In this document: piece after piece, positions 1 to 5,620 of the stretch
How positions within the stretch are numbered: the first letter of the stretch is position 1
How the letters are laid out: each line of letters opens with the position of its first letter
Origin: Rhodanobacteraceae bacterium
GTDB taxonomy: Bacteria > Pseudomonadota > Gammaproteobacteria > Xanthomonadales > Rhodanobacteraceae
DNA length: 7,008 bases
Direction: 5' to 3'
Assembly: GCA_025924775.1 (NCBI GenBank)
Contig: JAICHS010000116.1
Location: forward strand, 1-7,008
Program-made: the position numbers and the translations under genes
The notes under the pieces: generated by a model
The model's database searches: none
What the model was told of the DNA's origin: nothing
What the model saw: only the letters and a program-made list of their open reading frames with translations

Positions 1-1244
1 ACCGCCAGTACGAACGTCACCACGAACATCGACACGTCCATGTGCACCAGGTCGGCGTACGGCGCTTGCTGGCGGCGCACCAGCCACAAACCGACCAGCG
101 TCAACATCCAGCCGCCGATGCCACCGATCAAGCCAATCAATCCGGCTTCGGTCAGGCATTGCGCGAACACCGACTGCCGCGATGCGCCCAGCGCACGCCG
201 CACGCCGATTTCGCCGGCGCGGCGCAGGAACTTCGCCAACAGCAGGCCAACCGTGTTGAACAGGCAGATCGCGAGGAACGCGAACGCCAGCCAGGTTTGC
301 AGCTTCGCGTTGCGCGGTACCACATGGTTGAAGTTCAGCCACTGCATTAGTACACGCAGCCGCGTCTCGGTATAAACGAGCCGGCCGAGTGACTTCTGTT
401 GCTGCGCGTAGCTGTTCAGGAATTCGCGATAAGGCGCGACTTTCGTGGGATCGTCCAACTCCACCCACAAGCCAACCCAATTGCAGGGCGCGTTCTCCAG
501 ATGACCGGGGTGCGCAGGAAGCGTCCAGCAGTTGAATTGTTGGAAATTGCCGTCGTTGACCTCGAGACTGGTCCGAAATGGCATGAACACGTCCTCCGGC
601 TTGCCGTAGTAGCTCGCCGTATCGCCATTCGCGAAGCGGCCGCCGACCACGCTGTAGAACGTGGGCGAGGGCCGCCAAGGCTTCAGCACGCCCACGATGC
701 GCACGTCGCTGTCGCGGACGCGCAGGGTCTTGCCCACGCTGTCCTTGCCGCCGAACAACTTGTCGTTGAGATCGCTCGAAATCACTGCGACTCGCGCGCG
801 GTTCGCGCCGTCCGCCGCGTTCCACGCGCTGCCGTATTCGAATGGCACCTCGAACATCGGGAAGAAATCCGAGGTCGTGGACAGCATCGTCAGCATCAGC
901 GGCGGATGACCTGTCCCAGGCACGCTGAGCTTGATGGGACTGTCCGCGATCAGCGCCTGGCGGTCGGCGCGACGCGCGCTCCAAAGATCCGTCGCCGAGC
1001 GGTAATCCATCATGTCGGGTGGCTCGCGATGGCTGCTGCCATGCGGCGTGGGGTCGCCATCCACCTGTGCGTAGAACAGGTGCGCACTCTTGCCCGGCAA
1101 CGGATCGCCCGAAAGCAGATGCATCACCGTCAGCGTGGTCATGCTGGCGCCAATGCCGATGGCGATGGCCAACACCATCAGCACCGTCAGCAGCTGGTTG
1201 CGCTTGAGGCTGCGGATGGCGAGGTCCAGGTAATAGCCGAACAT
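1..1244 (-). CDS. ABC transporter permease, MacB/FtsX type (permease A', partial, paralogue of A)
   Basis: The reading frame is open from the ATG at 1244 to the window edge, giving 414 residues with the C-terminus missing. Alignment to permease A suggests only about 27 residues are lost, including most of the last membrane helix. The protein starts MFGYYLDLAIRSLKRNQ, has TM1 at about 18-42, a periplasmic domain to about 312, TM helices near 315-337 and 363-389, and the coupling segment GEIGVRRALGAS at 344-355. It is a clear paralogue of permease A along its whole length, with small indels: shared blocks include LSGDP, DFFPM/EFFPM, RVAVISS/QVAVISS, FGG.DSVGKT and LLLAKFLRRA.EIGVRRALGAS. Cys239 and Cys254 match the periplasmic cysteine pair of permease A. 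A GAGGTG ribosome binding site lies five bases before the ATG. It follows permease B by 235 bp in the same orientation. It is presumed intact outside the window. Confidence 0.93.
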   Translation of the reverse strand, partial: MFGYYLDLAIRSLKRNQLLTVLMVLAIAIGIGASMTTLTVMHLLSGDPLPGKSAHLFYAQVDGDPTPHGSSHREPPDMMDYRSATDLWSARRADRQALIADSPIKLSVPGTGHPPLMLTMLSTTSDFFPMFEVPFEYGSAWNAADGANRARVAVISSDLNDKLFGGKDSVGKTLRVRDSDVRIVGVLKPWRPSPTFYSVVGGRFANGDTASYYGKPEDVFMPFRTSLEVNDGNFQQFNCWTLPAHPGHLENAPCNWVGLWVELDDPTKVAPYREFLNSYAQQQKSLGRLVYTETRLRVLMQWLNFNHVVPRNAKLQTWLAFAFLAICLFNTVGLLLAKFLRRAGEIGVRRALGASRQSVFAQCLTEAGLIGLIGGIGGWMLTLVGLWLVRRQQAPYADLVHMDVSMFVVTFVLA

Positions 1245-1289
1245 TTGCCCACCTCGCACTTGAAATTATTCGTCGCCATTCCGGGGTTG
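1245..1289 (-). promoter_or_regulatory. conserved leader of permease A' with ribosome binding site
   Basis: This is the counterpart of the leader before permease A. Reading on the minus strand it has CCCCGGAATGGCG, then ACGAATAATTTCAA, then GTGCGAGGTGGGCAA before the ATG at 1244. GAGGTG is a good ribosome binding site five bases from the start. The in-frame GTG at 1259 corresponds to the ATG at 4246 upstream of permease A, but nothing resembling a ribosome binding site precedes either, so the inner ATG is preferred in both genes. Confidence 0.5.
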
Positions 1290-1447
1290 ACGCGGCTTCA
1301 TCGCGCCAGAACCCGACTGCGTTTGCAGGATTGGAAACGCGAACGCCGCAGGCGGCGCGCGGCGCCATGGATGGCGCGGGTCAATCGGTTGGCTGGTCTT
1401 CCAATACCGATTCCGGGTTCCGTGCTGCGCGCGGCCCCGGAATAACG
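1274..1447 (-). repeat. degenerate, enlarged REP-like repeat, copy 3 (between permeases B and A')
   Basis: The outer arms CATTCCGGGG (1277-1286) and CCCCGGAATAACG (1435-1447), and the right half CCGATTCCGGGTTC (1407-1420), match the other two copies. The left inner arm is eroded: AACCCGACTGC replaces AACCCGGAATC, followed by the shared GTTTGCAGG (1321-1329). About 77 bp separates the halves, against about 10-18 bp in the other copies. That extra sequence holds two tight hairpins: CGCCGC-AG-GCGGCG (1344-1357) and GCGCCAT-GG-ATGGCGC (1362-1377). A further AATCGGTTGGCTGGT at about 1383-1397 resembles another left-arm remnant, so this may be a compound of more than two units. Confidence 0.72.
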
Positions 1448-1479
1448 ATGCTCGTTGCATGTTCCCAATTCCCGGCTCA

Positions 1480-2742
1480 TCACACGCTCCGCGTCGCTTC
1501 CACTGGCGATACTTTCGACGCGCGCCGTGCGGGCGCGAATACCGCGCCCTGCCCCAATGCCAGCAACAACAACATGCCGGTCAGCACGTACAGCACCGGC
1601 ATGCGGTCCATCTGGAACTGGCGCATCATCCAGAGGTTCAGGCCCACGGCCAGGATTGCACCAAGCACCACGCCGGCGCCCGCGATCAACAGGTTTTCAG
1701 ACTGGAAGTAGCGCAGGATGTCGCTGCGGGTGGCGCCCAGTGCGCGCCGGATGCCGATCTGCTTACGCCGCTGGCCCACCCAGAAGCTGGTGAGGCCGAC
1801 GATGCCGGCGGCGGTGACGCACAGCAGGATCAGGCAGATCACGCCCATCAGGATCGCCATGCCGCGGTCGGCGCGATAGGCATGCGCGCGGATGTCGGCA
1901 AACGAATGAACCGAGGTTTCGTCGAAGTCGGTGCCGGTCTCGATCACGCGCATCGGATTGGATGCAAACAACGCCTTGGGCGCTTCCTGCATCACCGCCT
2001 GGAGGCGACCGGGCTTGGCGCGCACCGCGTAGCGCGCAAAGCCTGCATCCAGCCGCGTGGGAATCAGCACCGAATTCCAGAACCAGTCATTGGCCCAACT
2101 GTTCGGGCTCGGCACCTGCATTCGCGCAATGATGCCGATGATGGTGCTGGGCGTATCGCGATCCACGTAAATGGTCTTGCCGAGCGCGTTGCCCTTCGGG
2201 AACAGCTTGTCGGCGAGCGCCTTGGTGACGATCACGATCGGCGGCCGGTTGTGCCCGCGAAACCCCATGTGGTTCACGTCGGCGGGTGTGAAGTTGCGAC
2301 CGGCGACCAGCTTGAGTCCCAGTGCGGGAATCATCTGGTCGGTGCCGAAGTAGAACGCGGCTTGCGCGGTCGAGTTCTGCTGGTTCGGCTTCAGTCCGAT
2401 GCCTCCGCTCCAGGTGCTGTTGACCAACGGCAGCGTGTTGATGGCAATGGCCGATTGCACGTCCGGCAGATTACGCAACGTCGCAACGTCGGTCCGCTGC
2501 ATCGAATCGAGTTTCTCGACGCTGCCCTCGTCGTCGCCGCTCGGGGCACCGACCCAGCTTTGCGTGATCATGAACAGATTGCTTTCATCGATGCCGCTGG
2601 GACGATTTATTCGATCGATGCGCTGGCCGATGATGAACACAGCGTTGCATACGATCGCGAGGGTCAGCGCGATCTGCAGCGTGATCAACGTGACGCCGGC
2701 CTTGTGTTTCTTCAGCGCCGCGAGGATGGGGTGTAGTTTCAT
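1480..2742 (-). CDS. ABC transporter permease, MacB/FtsX type (permease B, divergent)
   Basis: This 420-residue inner-membrane permease has the same overall plan as its neighbours: TM1 at about 17-40, a periplasmic domain at about 41-290, then TM helices at about 294-320, 350-374 and 382-404. The coupling segment QIGIRRALGATRSDILRYF (328-346) is intact. It is clearly a different subtype from permease A: the N-terminus is MKLHPILAALKKHKAGVTLI rather than MF-YYLDLA-RSLKRN. The periplasmic domain is shorter and has no cysteines; the cysteines present (32, 303, 308) lie in membrane segments. GAGG eight bases upstream of the ATG supports the start. It begins 172 bp after permease A, with a palindromic repeat in the gap. 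It probably pairs with an A-type permease as a heterodimer on the shared ATPase, an inference from the separate ATPase gene and alternating gene order. Confidence 0.92.
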   Translation of the reverse strand: MKLHPILAALKKHKAGVTLITLQIALTLAIVCNAVFIIGQRIDRINRPSGIDESNLFMITQSWVGAPSGDDEGSVEKLDSMQRTDVATLRNLPDVQSAIAINTLPLVNSTWSGGIGLKPNQQNSTAQAAFYFGTDQMIPALGLKLVAGRNFTPADVNHMGFRGHNRPPIVIVTKALADKLFPKGNALGKTIYVDRDTPSTIIGIIARMQVPSPNSWANDWFWNSVLIPTRLDAGFARYAVRAKPGRLQAVMQEAPKALFASNPMRVIETGTDFDETSVHSFADIRAHAYRADRGMAILMGVICLILLCVTAAGIVGLTSFWVGQRRKQIGIRRALGATRSDILRYFQSENLLIAGAGVVLGAILAVGLNLWMMRQFQMDRMPVLYVLTGMLLLLALGQGAVFAPARRASKVSPVEATRSV

Positions 2743-2762
2743 GTTCGTGTCCTCACCTCTTT

Positions 2763-2870
2763 GTCATTCCGGGGCTGCGCGAAGCGCGGGGCCCGGAATC
2801 GGTTTGCAGGTACAGCCATACCGATTCCGGGTCCCATTCCCGATGAGGCCGGGAGTGGCCCCGGAATGAC
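2763..2870 (-). repeat. REP/BIME-like palindromic repeat, copy 2 (between permeases A and B)
   Basis: This is the same architecture as the copy near 4261-4367: outer arms GTCATTCCGGGG and CCCCGGAATGAC, inner arms GCCCGGAATCGG and CCGATTCCGGGT, and the shared linker start GTTTGCAGGTA. The left hairpin has a GCGC-GAA-GCGC tip (about 2777-2787). The right hairpin has CATTCCCG facing CGGGAGTG (2835-2857) with one G-T pair. The hairpin tips differ between copies while keeping complementarity, the pattern expected of elements maintained as folded structures. It lies in the 172-bp gap between the stop of permease A and the start of permease B. Confidence 0.85.
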
Positions 2871-2914
2871 GGGTTCTTTTCATGATTCGCGTGCATCGGC
2901 TCCATTTACGCGCC

Positions 2915-4231
2915 TCAATTGGATTTCAACTGCCACGCCGGCTGCACCGACGCCGCGCGCACGGTGGGATAGAGGCCGGCCAGCATCGTGGCGACGATCG
3001 CCACCGCCAACGTGGTGAGGAACAGCGACACGTCCACACGCGCGAGCGCGGCAATGTCGCGTGGCAATACCCAGCCGACACCCGCGATGCCGACCCAGGT
3101 AAGCAGCAGGCCGAGTACGCCGCCGGCCAGCCCCACCATGCCGGCTTCAACCAGGAACTGCGTGTAGATTTCGCGGCGCGATGCGCCCAGCGCGCGGCGC
3201 ACGCCGATCTCGCTGGCGCGTCGCAGGAATTTCGCCAGCAACAGGCCCGCCGTGTTGACCAGGCACACCAGCAACAAGCCAAGTGCGACGTACAGCGAAA
3301 TCTTCGTGTCGGGCGGCACCACATGCTCGTGGTCGAGCCACGCCATCAGTCCGTGCAGGCGCACGTTGGGCGCCCAGCCCGGGTGGTGCTCGCGCGCGAA
3401 CCCTTCAAGGTAATCCTTGAAGCGCTGCGCATCCGCGGCACTGTCGAGCTGCACCATGTATTCGTTCCAGATGCAACTGGAATGTTGCAGGCCGACGAAC
3501 CCGGTTTCCTTGGGCGACTCGTAACAATTGGTGTTGCCGTCGTTGGACATGCCCGCGGCGATGGCCGTGTTGAACGGCAGCAACACGCCCTCGTCCTGCT
3601 GCAGGAAGCCACCGGTATTGACGACGTCGTAGAAGCGCGGCTGCGGATTCCAGTCGTCCATCACGCCGACCACGCGGTAATCGCGGCCATCAATGTTGAT
3701 GGTCTTGCCGACGCTGTCACCACCGCCGAATACCTTGCGGTTGACCTTGCTGCTGATCACCGCCACCTGCGCGCGATGGTCGTCATCGGCGGCGCTCCAG
3801 CCGCTGCCGTACTTGAACGGCACGTCGACCATCGGAAAGAATTCGCTGAACACCGCGTGGCCCATGGTGTTGATCGGGTGCTCGCCGGGCACCGCGGGAA
3901 TCACCGATGGCGAGATCATGTACATCGCCGATTGCAGCTTGGCGCGATGGTCGCGCATCAGGCCGACCGCGTCACCGTAGGTCAAGGCATCCGGCGGTCC
4001 CTTGTCGGGATCGGGATTGTTCTTTTGCACCACCGGCCCCCACGCATCGATCTGCGGCACGAACAACTGCGCCGATTTCCACGGAATCGGGTCGCCCGAC
4101 ACCGCGCGAAATACCGACCAGGTGGTCATCGACGCGGCCACGCCGAAACCGATGGTCAGGATCATCAGGCCCGTCAGCGCCTTGTTGCGCTTCAGGCTGC
4201 GCAGCGCGAGGTCGAGGTAATAGGCGAACAT
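2915..4231 (-). CDS. ABC transporter permease, MacB/FtsX type (permease A)
   Basis: This 438-residue inner-membrane permease has the MacB topology: TM1 at about 19-38, a large periplasmic domain (about 45-305), then three helices at about 312-335, 359-387 and 400-422. Before TM3 lies the cytoplasmic coupling segment SEIGVRRALGAS (340-351), a hallmark of FtsX-like permeases that contacts the ATPase. Cys236 and Cys253 in the periplasmic domain could form a disulfide. I chose the ATG at 4231 rather than the in-frame ATG at 4246. The inner start gives MFAYYLDLALRSLKRN, which aligns with the start of the paralogue at 1244 (MFGYYLDLAIRSLKRN), and it has a GGGG-type ribosome binding site about eight bases upstream. 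The outer ATG has only AT-rich sequence before it and is GTG in the paralogue. In this family the permease moves periplasmic substrates toward the adaptor and outer membrane; the substrate here is unknown. Confidence 0.93.
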   Translation of the reverse strand: MFAYYLDLALRSLKRNKALTGLMILTIGFGVAASMTTWSVFRAVSGDPIPWKSAQLFVPQIDAWGPVVQKNNPDPDKGPPDALTYGDAVGLMRDHRAKLQSAMYMISPSVIPAVPGEHPINTMGHAVFSEFFPMVDVPFKYGSGWSAADDDHRAQVAVISSKVNRKVFGGGDSVGKTINIDGRDYRVVGVMDDWNPQPRFYDVVNTGGFLQQDEGVLLPFNTAIAAGMSNDGNTNCYESPKETGFVGLQHSSCIWNEYMVQLDSAADAQRFKDYLEGFAREHHPGWAPNVRLHGLMAWLDHEHVVPPDTKISLYVALGLLLVCLVNTAGLLLAKFLRRASEIGVRRALGASRREIYTQFLVEAGMVGLAGGVLGLLLTWVGIAGVGWVLPRDIAALARVDVSLFLTTLAVAIVATMLAGLYPTVRAASVQPAWQLKSN

Positions 4232-4276
4232 CTGCGTACCCCACATTTGAAATTATTTGTCGTCATTCCGGGGCCG
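4232..4276 (-). promoter_or_regulatory. conserved leader of permease A with AT-rich element and ribosome binding site
   Basis: On the minus strand the segment runs from the repeat edge (CCCCGGAATGACG) through ACAAATAATTTCAA to GTGGGGTACGCAG just before the ATG at 4231. It aligns without gaps to the segment before permease A' (1245-1289), with substitutions only at scattered positions. The GGGG/GAGG ribosome binding site and the AT-rich AATAATTTCAA core are kept in both. The AT-rich core could aid S1-dependent translation initiation or be part of an internal promoter; no convincing -35/-10 pair can be assigned. Conservation may also simply reflect shared duplication history. Confidence 0.5.
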
Positions 4277-4367
4277 CGCGCGGCGCGGAACCCGGAATCG
4301 GTTTGCAGGTCGGCTGGGACCGATCCCGGGTTCCACCGCCCGTACAACGGGCGGACCCGGAATGACG
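4261..4367 (-). repeat. REP/BIME-like palindromic repeat, copy 1 (upstream of permease A)
   Basis: The ends form a perfect 12-bp inverted repeat, CGTCATTCCGGG and CCCGGAATGACG. Inside, GAACCCGGAATCGG (about 4288-4301) faces CCGATCCCGGGTTC (about 4320-4333) with one mismatch. The element is therefore two opposed hairpins joined by a short linker (about 4302-4319, beginning TTTGCAGGT). The right-hand hairpin has a perfect 8-bp inner stem at 4336-4354 (CCGCCCGT, loop ACA). It fills most of the gap between the 89-residue gene and permease A. No U-tract follows, so it does not look like a classic intrinsic terminator. A paired REP element that affects mRNA stability or polarity is the best reading. 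Being palindromic, the strand is nominal. Confidence 0.85.
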
Positions 4368-4424
4368 AACCAATGCGCGGGCTCGGCGCATCCGACAAGA
4401 TCAAACGTCCAGCGGCATGTCGCC

Positions 4425-4694
4425 TCACGCACGCCCCATGGACCTGGTGGGCGGTGCAACCGGATGCGCGATGCGGACCGCGCCAGCCTGCTTCGGCCCC
4501 GCATGCGCATGCACCCGCTGCAACTCGCGCCACTGCGCGGCACTTGGACGCACGTTGATCACAGGCAGCGTCACGGCAGCGGGCGGTGCCAATGCGGCGG
4601 CAGCCACGGCCGATGCGCTCCACGCGTGGAACCATGCAAGCACCGCGCAGTTGATGGCGACGGCGATGACGATGGCAATGAGTTTGCGAAGCAT
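4425..4694 (-). CDS. small membrane-anchored hypothetical protein
   Basis: This 89-residue protein belongs to no family I recognise. A short basic start (MLRK) is followed by a hydrophobic helix at about 5-25, which could be an uncleaved anchor or a signal peptide; an Ala-rich stretch (about 27-40) offers possible cleavage sites. Then comes a segment LPVINVRPSAAQWRELQ (43-59) and a basic, His/Pro-containing tail. By the positive-inside pattern the C-terminal part should be periplasmic. A GAGG about nine bases upstream of the ATG is a plausible ribosome binding site, and the gene begins 47 bp after the ATPase stop in the same orientation, so it is probably co-transcribed. Its place between ATPase and permease suggests an accessory subunit of the exporter or a small secreted/anchored partner. 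This is inference from position only. It could also be a spurious ORF, but codon use, the RBS and the clean N-terminal hydrophobic segment argue against that. Confidence 0.66.
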   Translation of the reverse strand: MLRKLIAIVIAVAINCAVLAWFHAWSASAVAAAALAPPAAVTLPVINVRPSAAQWRELQRVHAHAGPKQAGAVRIAHPVAPPTRSMGRA

Positions 4695-4741
4695 GATTGC
4701 GGTCCTCGAAATTCACTGGCCCCATCCCCCTCCAGCAACGT

Positions 4742-5467
4742 TCATGCACCGACCTGGGCGCCGTCGGCGTGGCTGTCGTGCGCGTGGAAGCGCGGTTCCT
4801 CGGCAATGTCCACGGCCTGGCCATCGATGATGTGCACGCTGCGCTGCGCACGTGCCGCCAGTTCCGGATCGTGGGTGACCATCACGATGGTCGCGCCGCC
4901 GCGATGGATCTCTTCCAGCAGTTCCATCACCCCGCGTGCCATTTGCGTATCCAGGTTGCCGGTCGGTTCGTCCGCCAGCAGCAGGCGCGGCGAACCCGCC
5001 AGCGCACGCGCGATAGCCACGCGCTGCTGCTGGCCGCCCGACAGTTCCGCCGGATAGTGCTTCATGCGCGAAGCCAGACCCACCCGCTCCAGCGATTCCT
5101 GGATGCGCTGGTTGCGTTCGGCGGACTTCATGCCGCGATAGCGCAGCGGCACCTCGACGTTGTCGTGCACGTTGAGGTCGGGGATCAGGTTGAAGCTCTG
5201 GAACACGAAACCGATCTTCTCGTTGCGGATCTTCGAGCGCGCGTTGTCGCCGAGGTTGCTGACATCAACGCCGTCCAGCAGGTACTCGCCGCCGGTGAAG
5301 CTTTCCAGCAGGCCCGCGATGGTGAGGAAGGTGGTCTTGCCGGAACCGGACGGCCCCATCACCGCCACGAACTCGCCTTCTTTCACGTCGATGTTGAAGT
5401 CGCGCAGGGCGTAGGTTTCGACCACTTCGGTGCGGTAAACCTTGGACAGGTGGGTCATCTTGAGCAT
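4742..5467 (-). CDS. ABC transporter ATP-binding protein, MacB/LolD class
   Basis: This 241-residue cytoplasmic nucleotide-binding subunit hydrolyses ATP to drive the permeases encoded downstream. All the catalytic motifs are present and intact: Walker A GPSGSGKT at 38-45, Q-loop glutamine at 90 (VFQSFNL), signature LSGGQ at 142-146, Walker B LLLADE at 162-167 with catalytic Glu167, D-loop NLD at 171-173 and H-loop His199. The DEPTGNLD run is typical of the MacB/LolD/FtsE group, whose partners are FtsX-like permeases. Unlike E. coli MacB, the ATPase is not fused to its permease. After the conserved core there is a short histidine-containing tail (HAHDSHADG near 228-236). GAGGAA seven bases upstream of the ATG supports the start. 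It is the only ATPase gene in the window, so it is inferred to serve all three permease proteins as well as the adaptor. Confidence 0.96.
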   Translation of the reverse strand: MLKMTHLSKVYRTEVVETYALRDFNIDVKEGEFVAVMGPSGSGKTTFLTIAGLLESFTGGEYLLDGVDVSNLGDNARSKIRNEKIGFVFQSFNLIPDLNVHDNVEVPLRYRGMKSAERNQRIQESLERVGLASRMKHYPAELSGGQQQRVAIARALAGSPRLLLADEPTGNLDTQMARGVMELLEEIHRGGATIVMVTHDPELAARAQRSVHIIDGQAVDIAEEPRFHAHDSHADGAQVGA

Positions 5468-5540
5468 GGTTGTTTCCTCGGGGTAGTGGCGATTGGATGT
5501 CGGTGGTGGATGGTTGATCTAGCTGGGCGGGAAGGTGGAA

Positions 5541-5618
5541 GCAGGGAGCGAAGAACGGATGCAATGCCGGACTGGTTCAATGCGACGTTCACATCCGTTC
5601 CCTCGCTCCGCTCCCTGC
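5541..5618 (-). other. imperfect long stem-loop between adaptor and ATPase genes
   Basis: Just three bases from the adaptor stop codon, GCAGGGAGCG with AACGGATG on one side pairs with CATCCGTT and CGCTCCCTGC on the other (plus-strand arms 5541-5561 and 5592-5618). One arm carries about six extra bases, forming an internal bulge, and the loop is about 30 bases. No run of T follows on the transcribed strand, so a Rho-independent terminator is unlikely. In mid-operon position it could act as an mRNA processing or 3'-end stabilising structure that sets adaptor against transporter levels. The rest of the 5468-5620 gap holds only the ATPase ribosome binding site. Confidence 0.55.
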
Positions 5619-5620
5619 AA

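Noticed and set aside
399..1445. Plus-strand open frame (348 codons) opposite permease A'.
   Set aside because: The minus strand encodes a full-length paralogue of permease A in one uninterrupted frame. The plus-strand frame is low-complexity and runs into the repeat.
1459..2736. Long plus-strand open frame (425 codons) opposite permease B.
   Set aside because: It mirrors permease B almost exactly, with shadow composition (His, Arg, Asp, Gln rich) and no recognisable motif or ribosome binding site.
4336..4354. GC-rich 8-bp hairpin considered as an intrinsic terminator after the 89-residue gene.
   Set aside because: No T-rich tract follows on the transcribed strand, and it is an internal part of the palindromic repeat. 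The operon appears to continue through it.
2882..4558. Very long plus-strand open frame (558 codons) opposite permease A.
   Set aside because: It is antisense to a gene with clear family motifs. It is rich in His, Arg, Gln and Ala, as expected for the complement of GC-rich codons, and shows no domain pattern. It also crosses the palindromic repeat.
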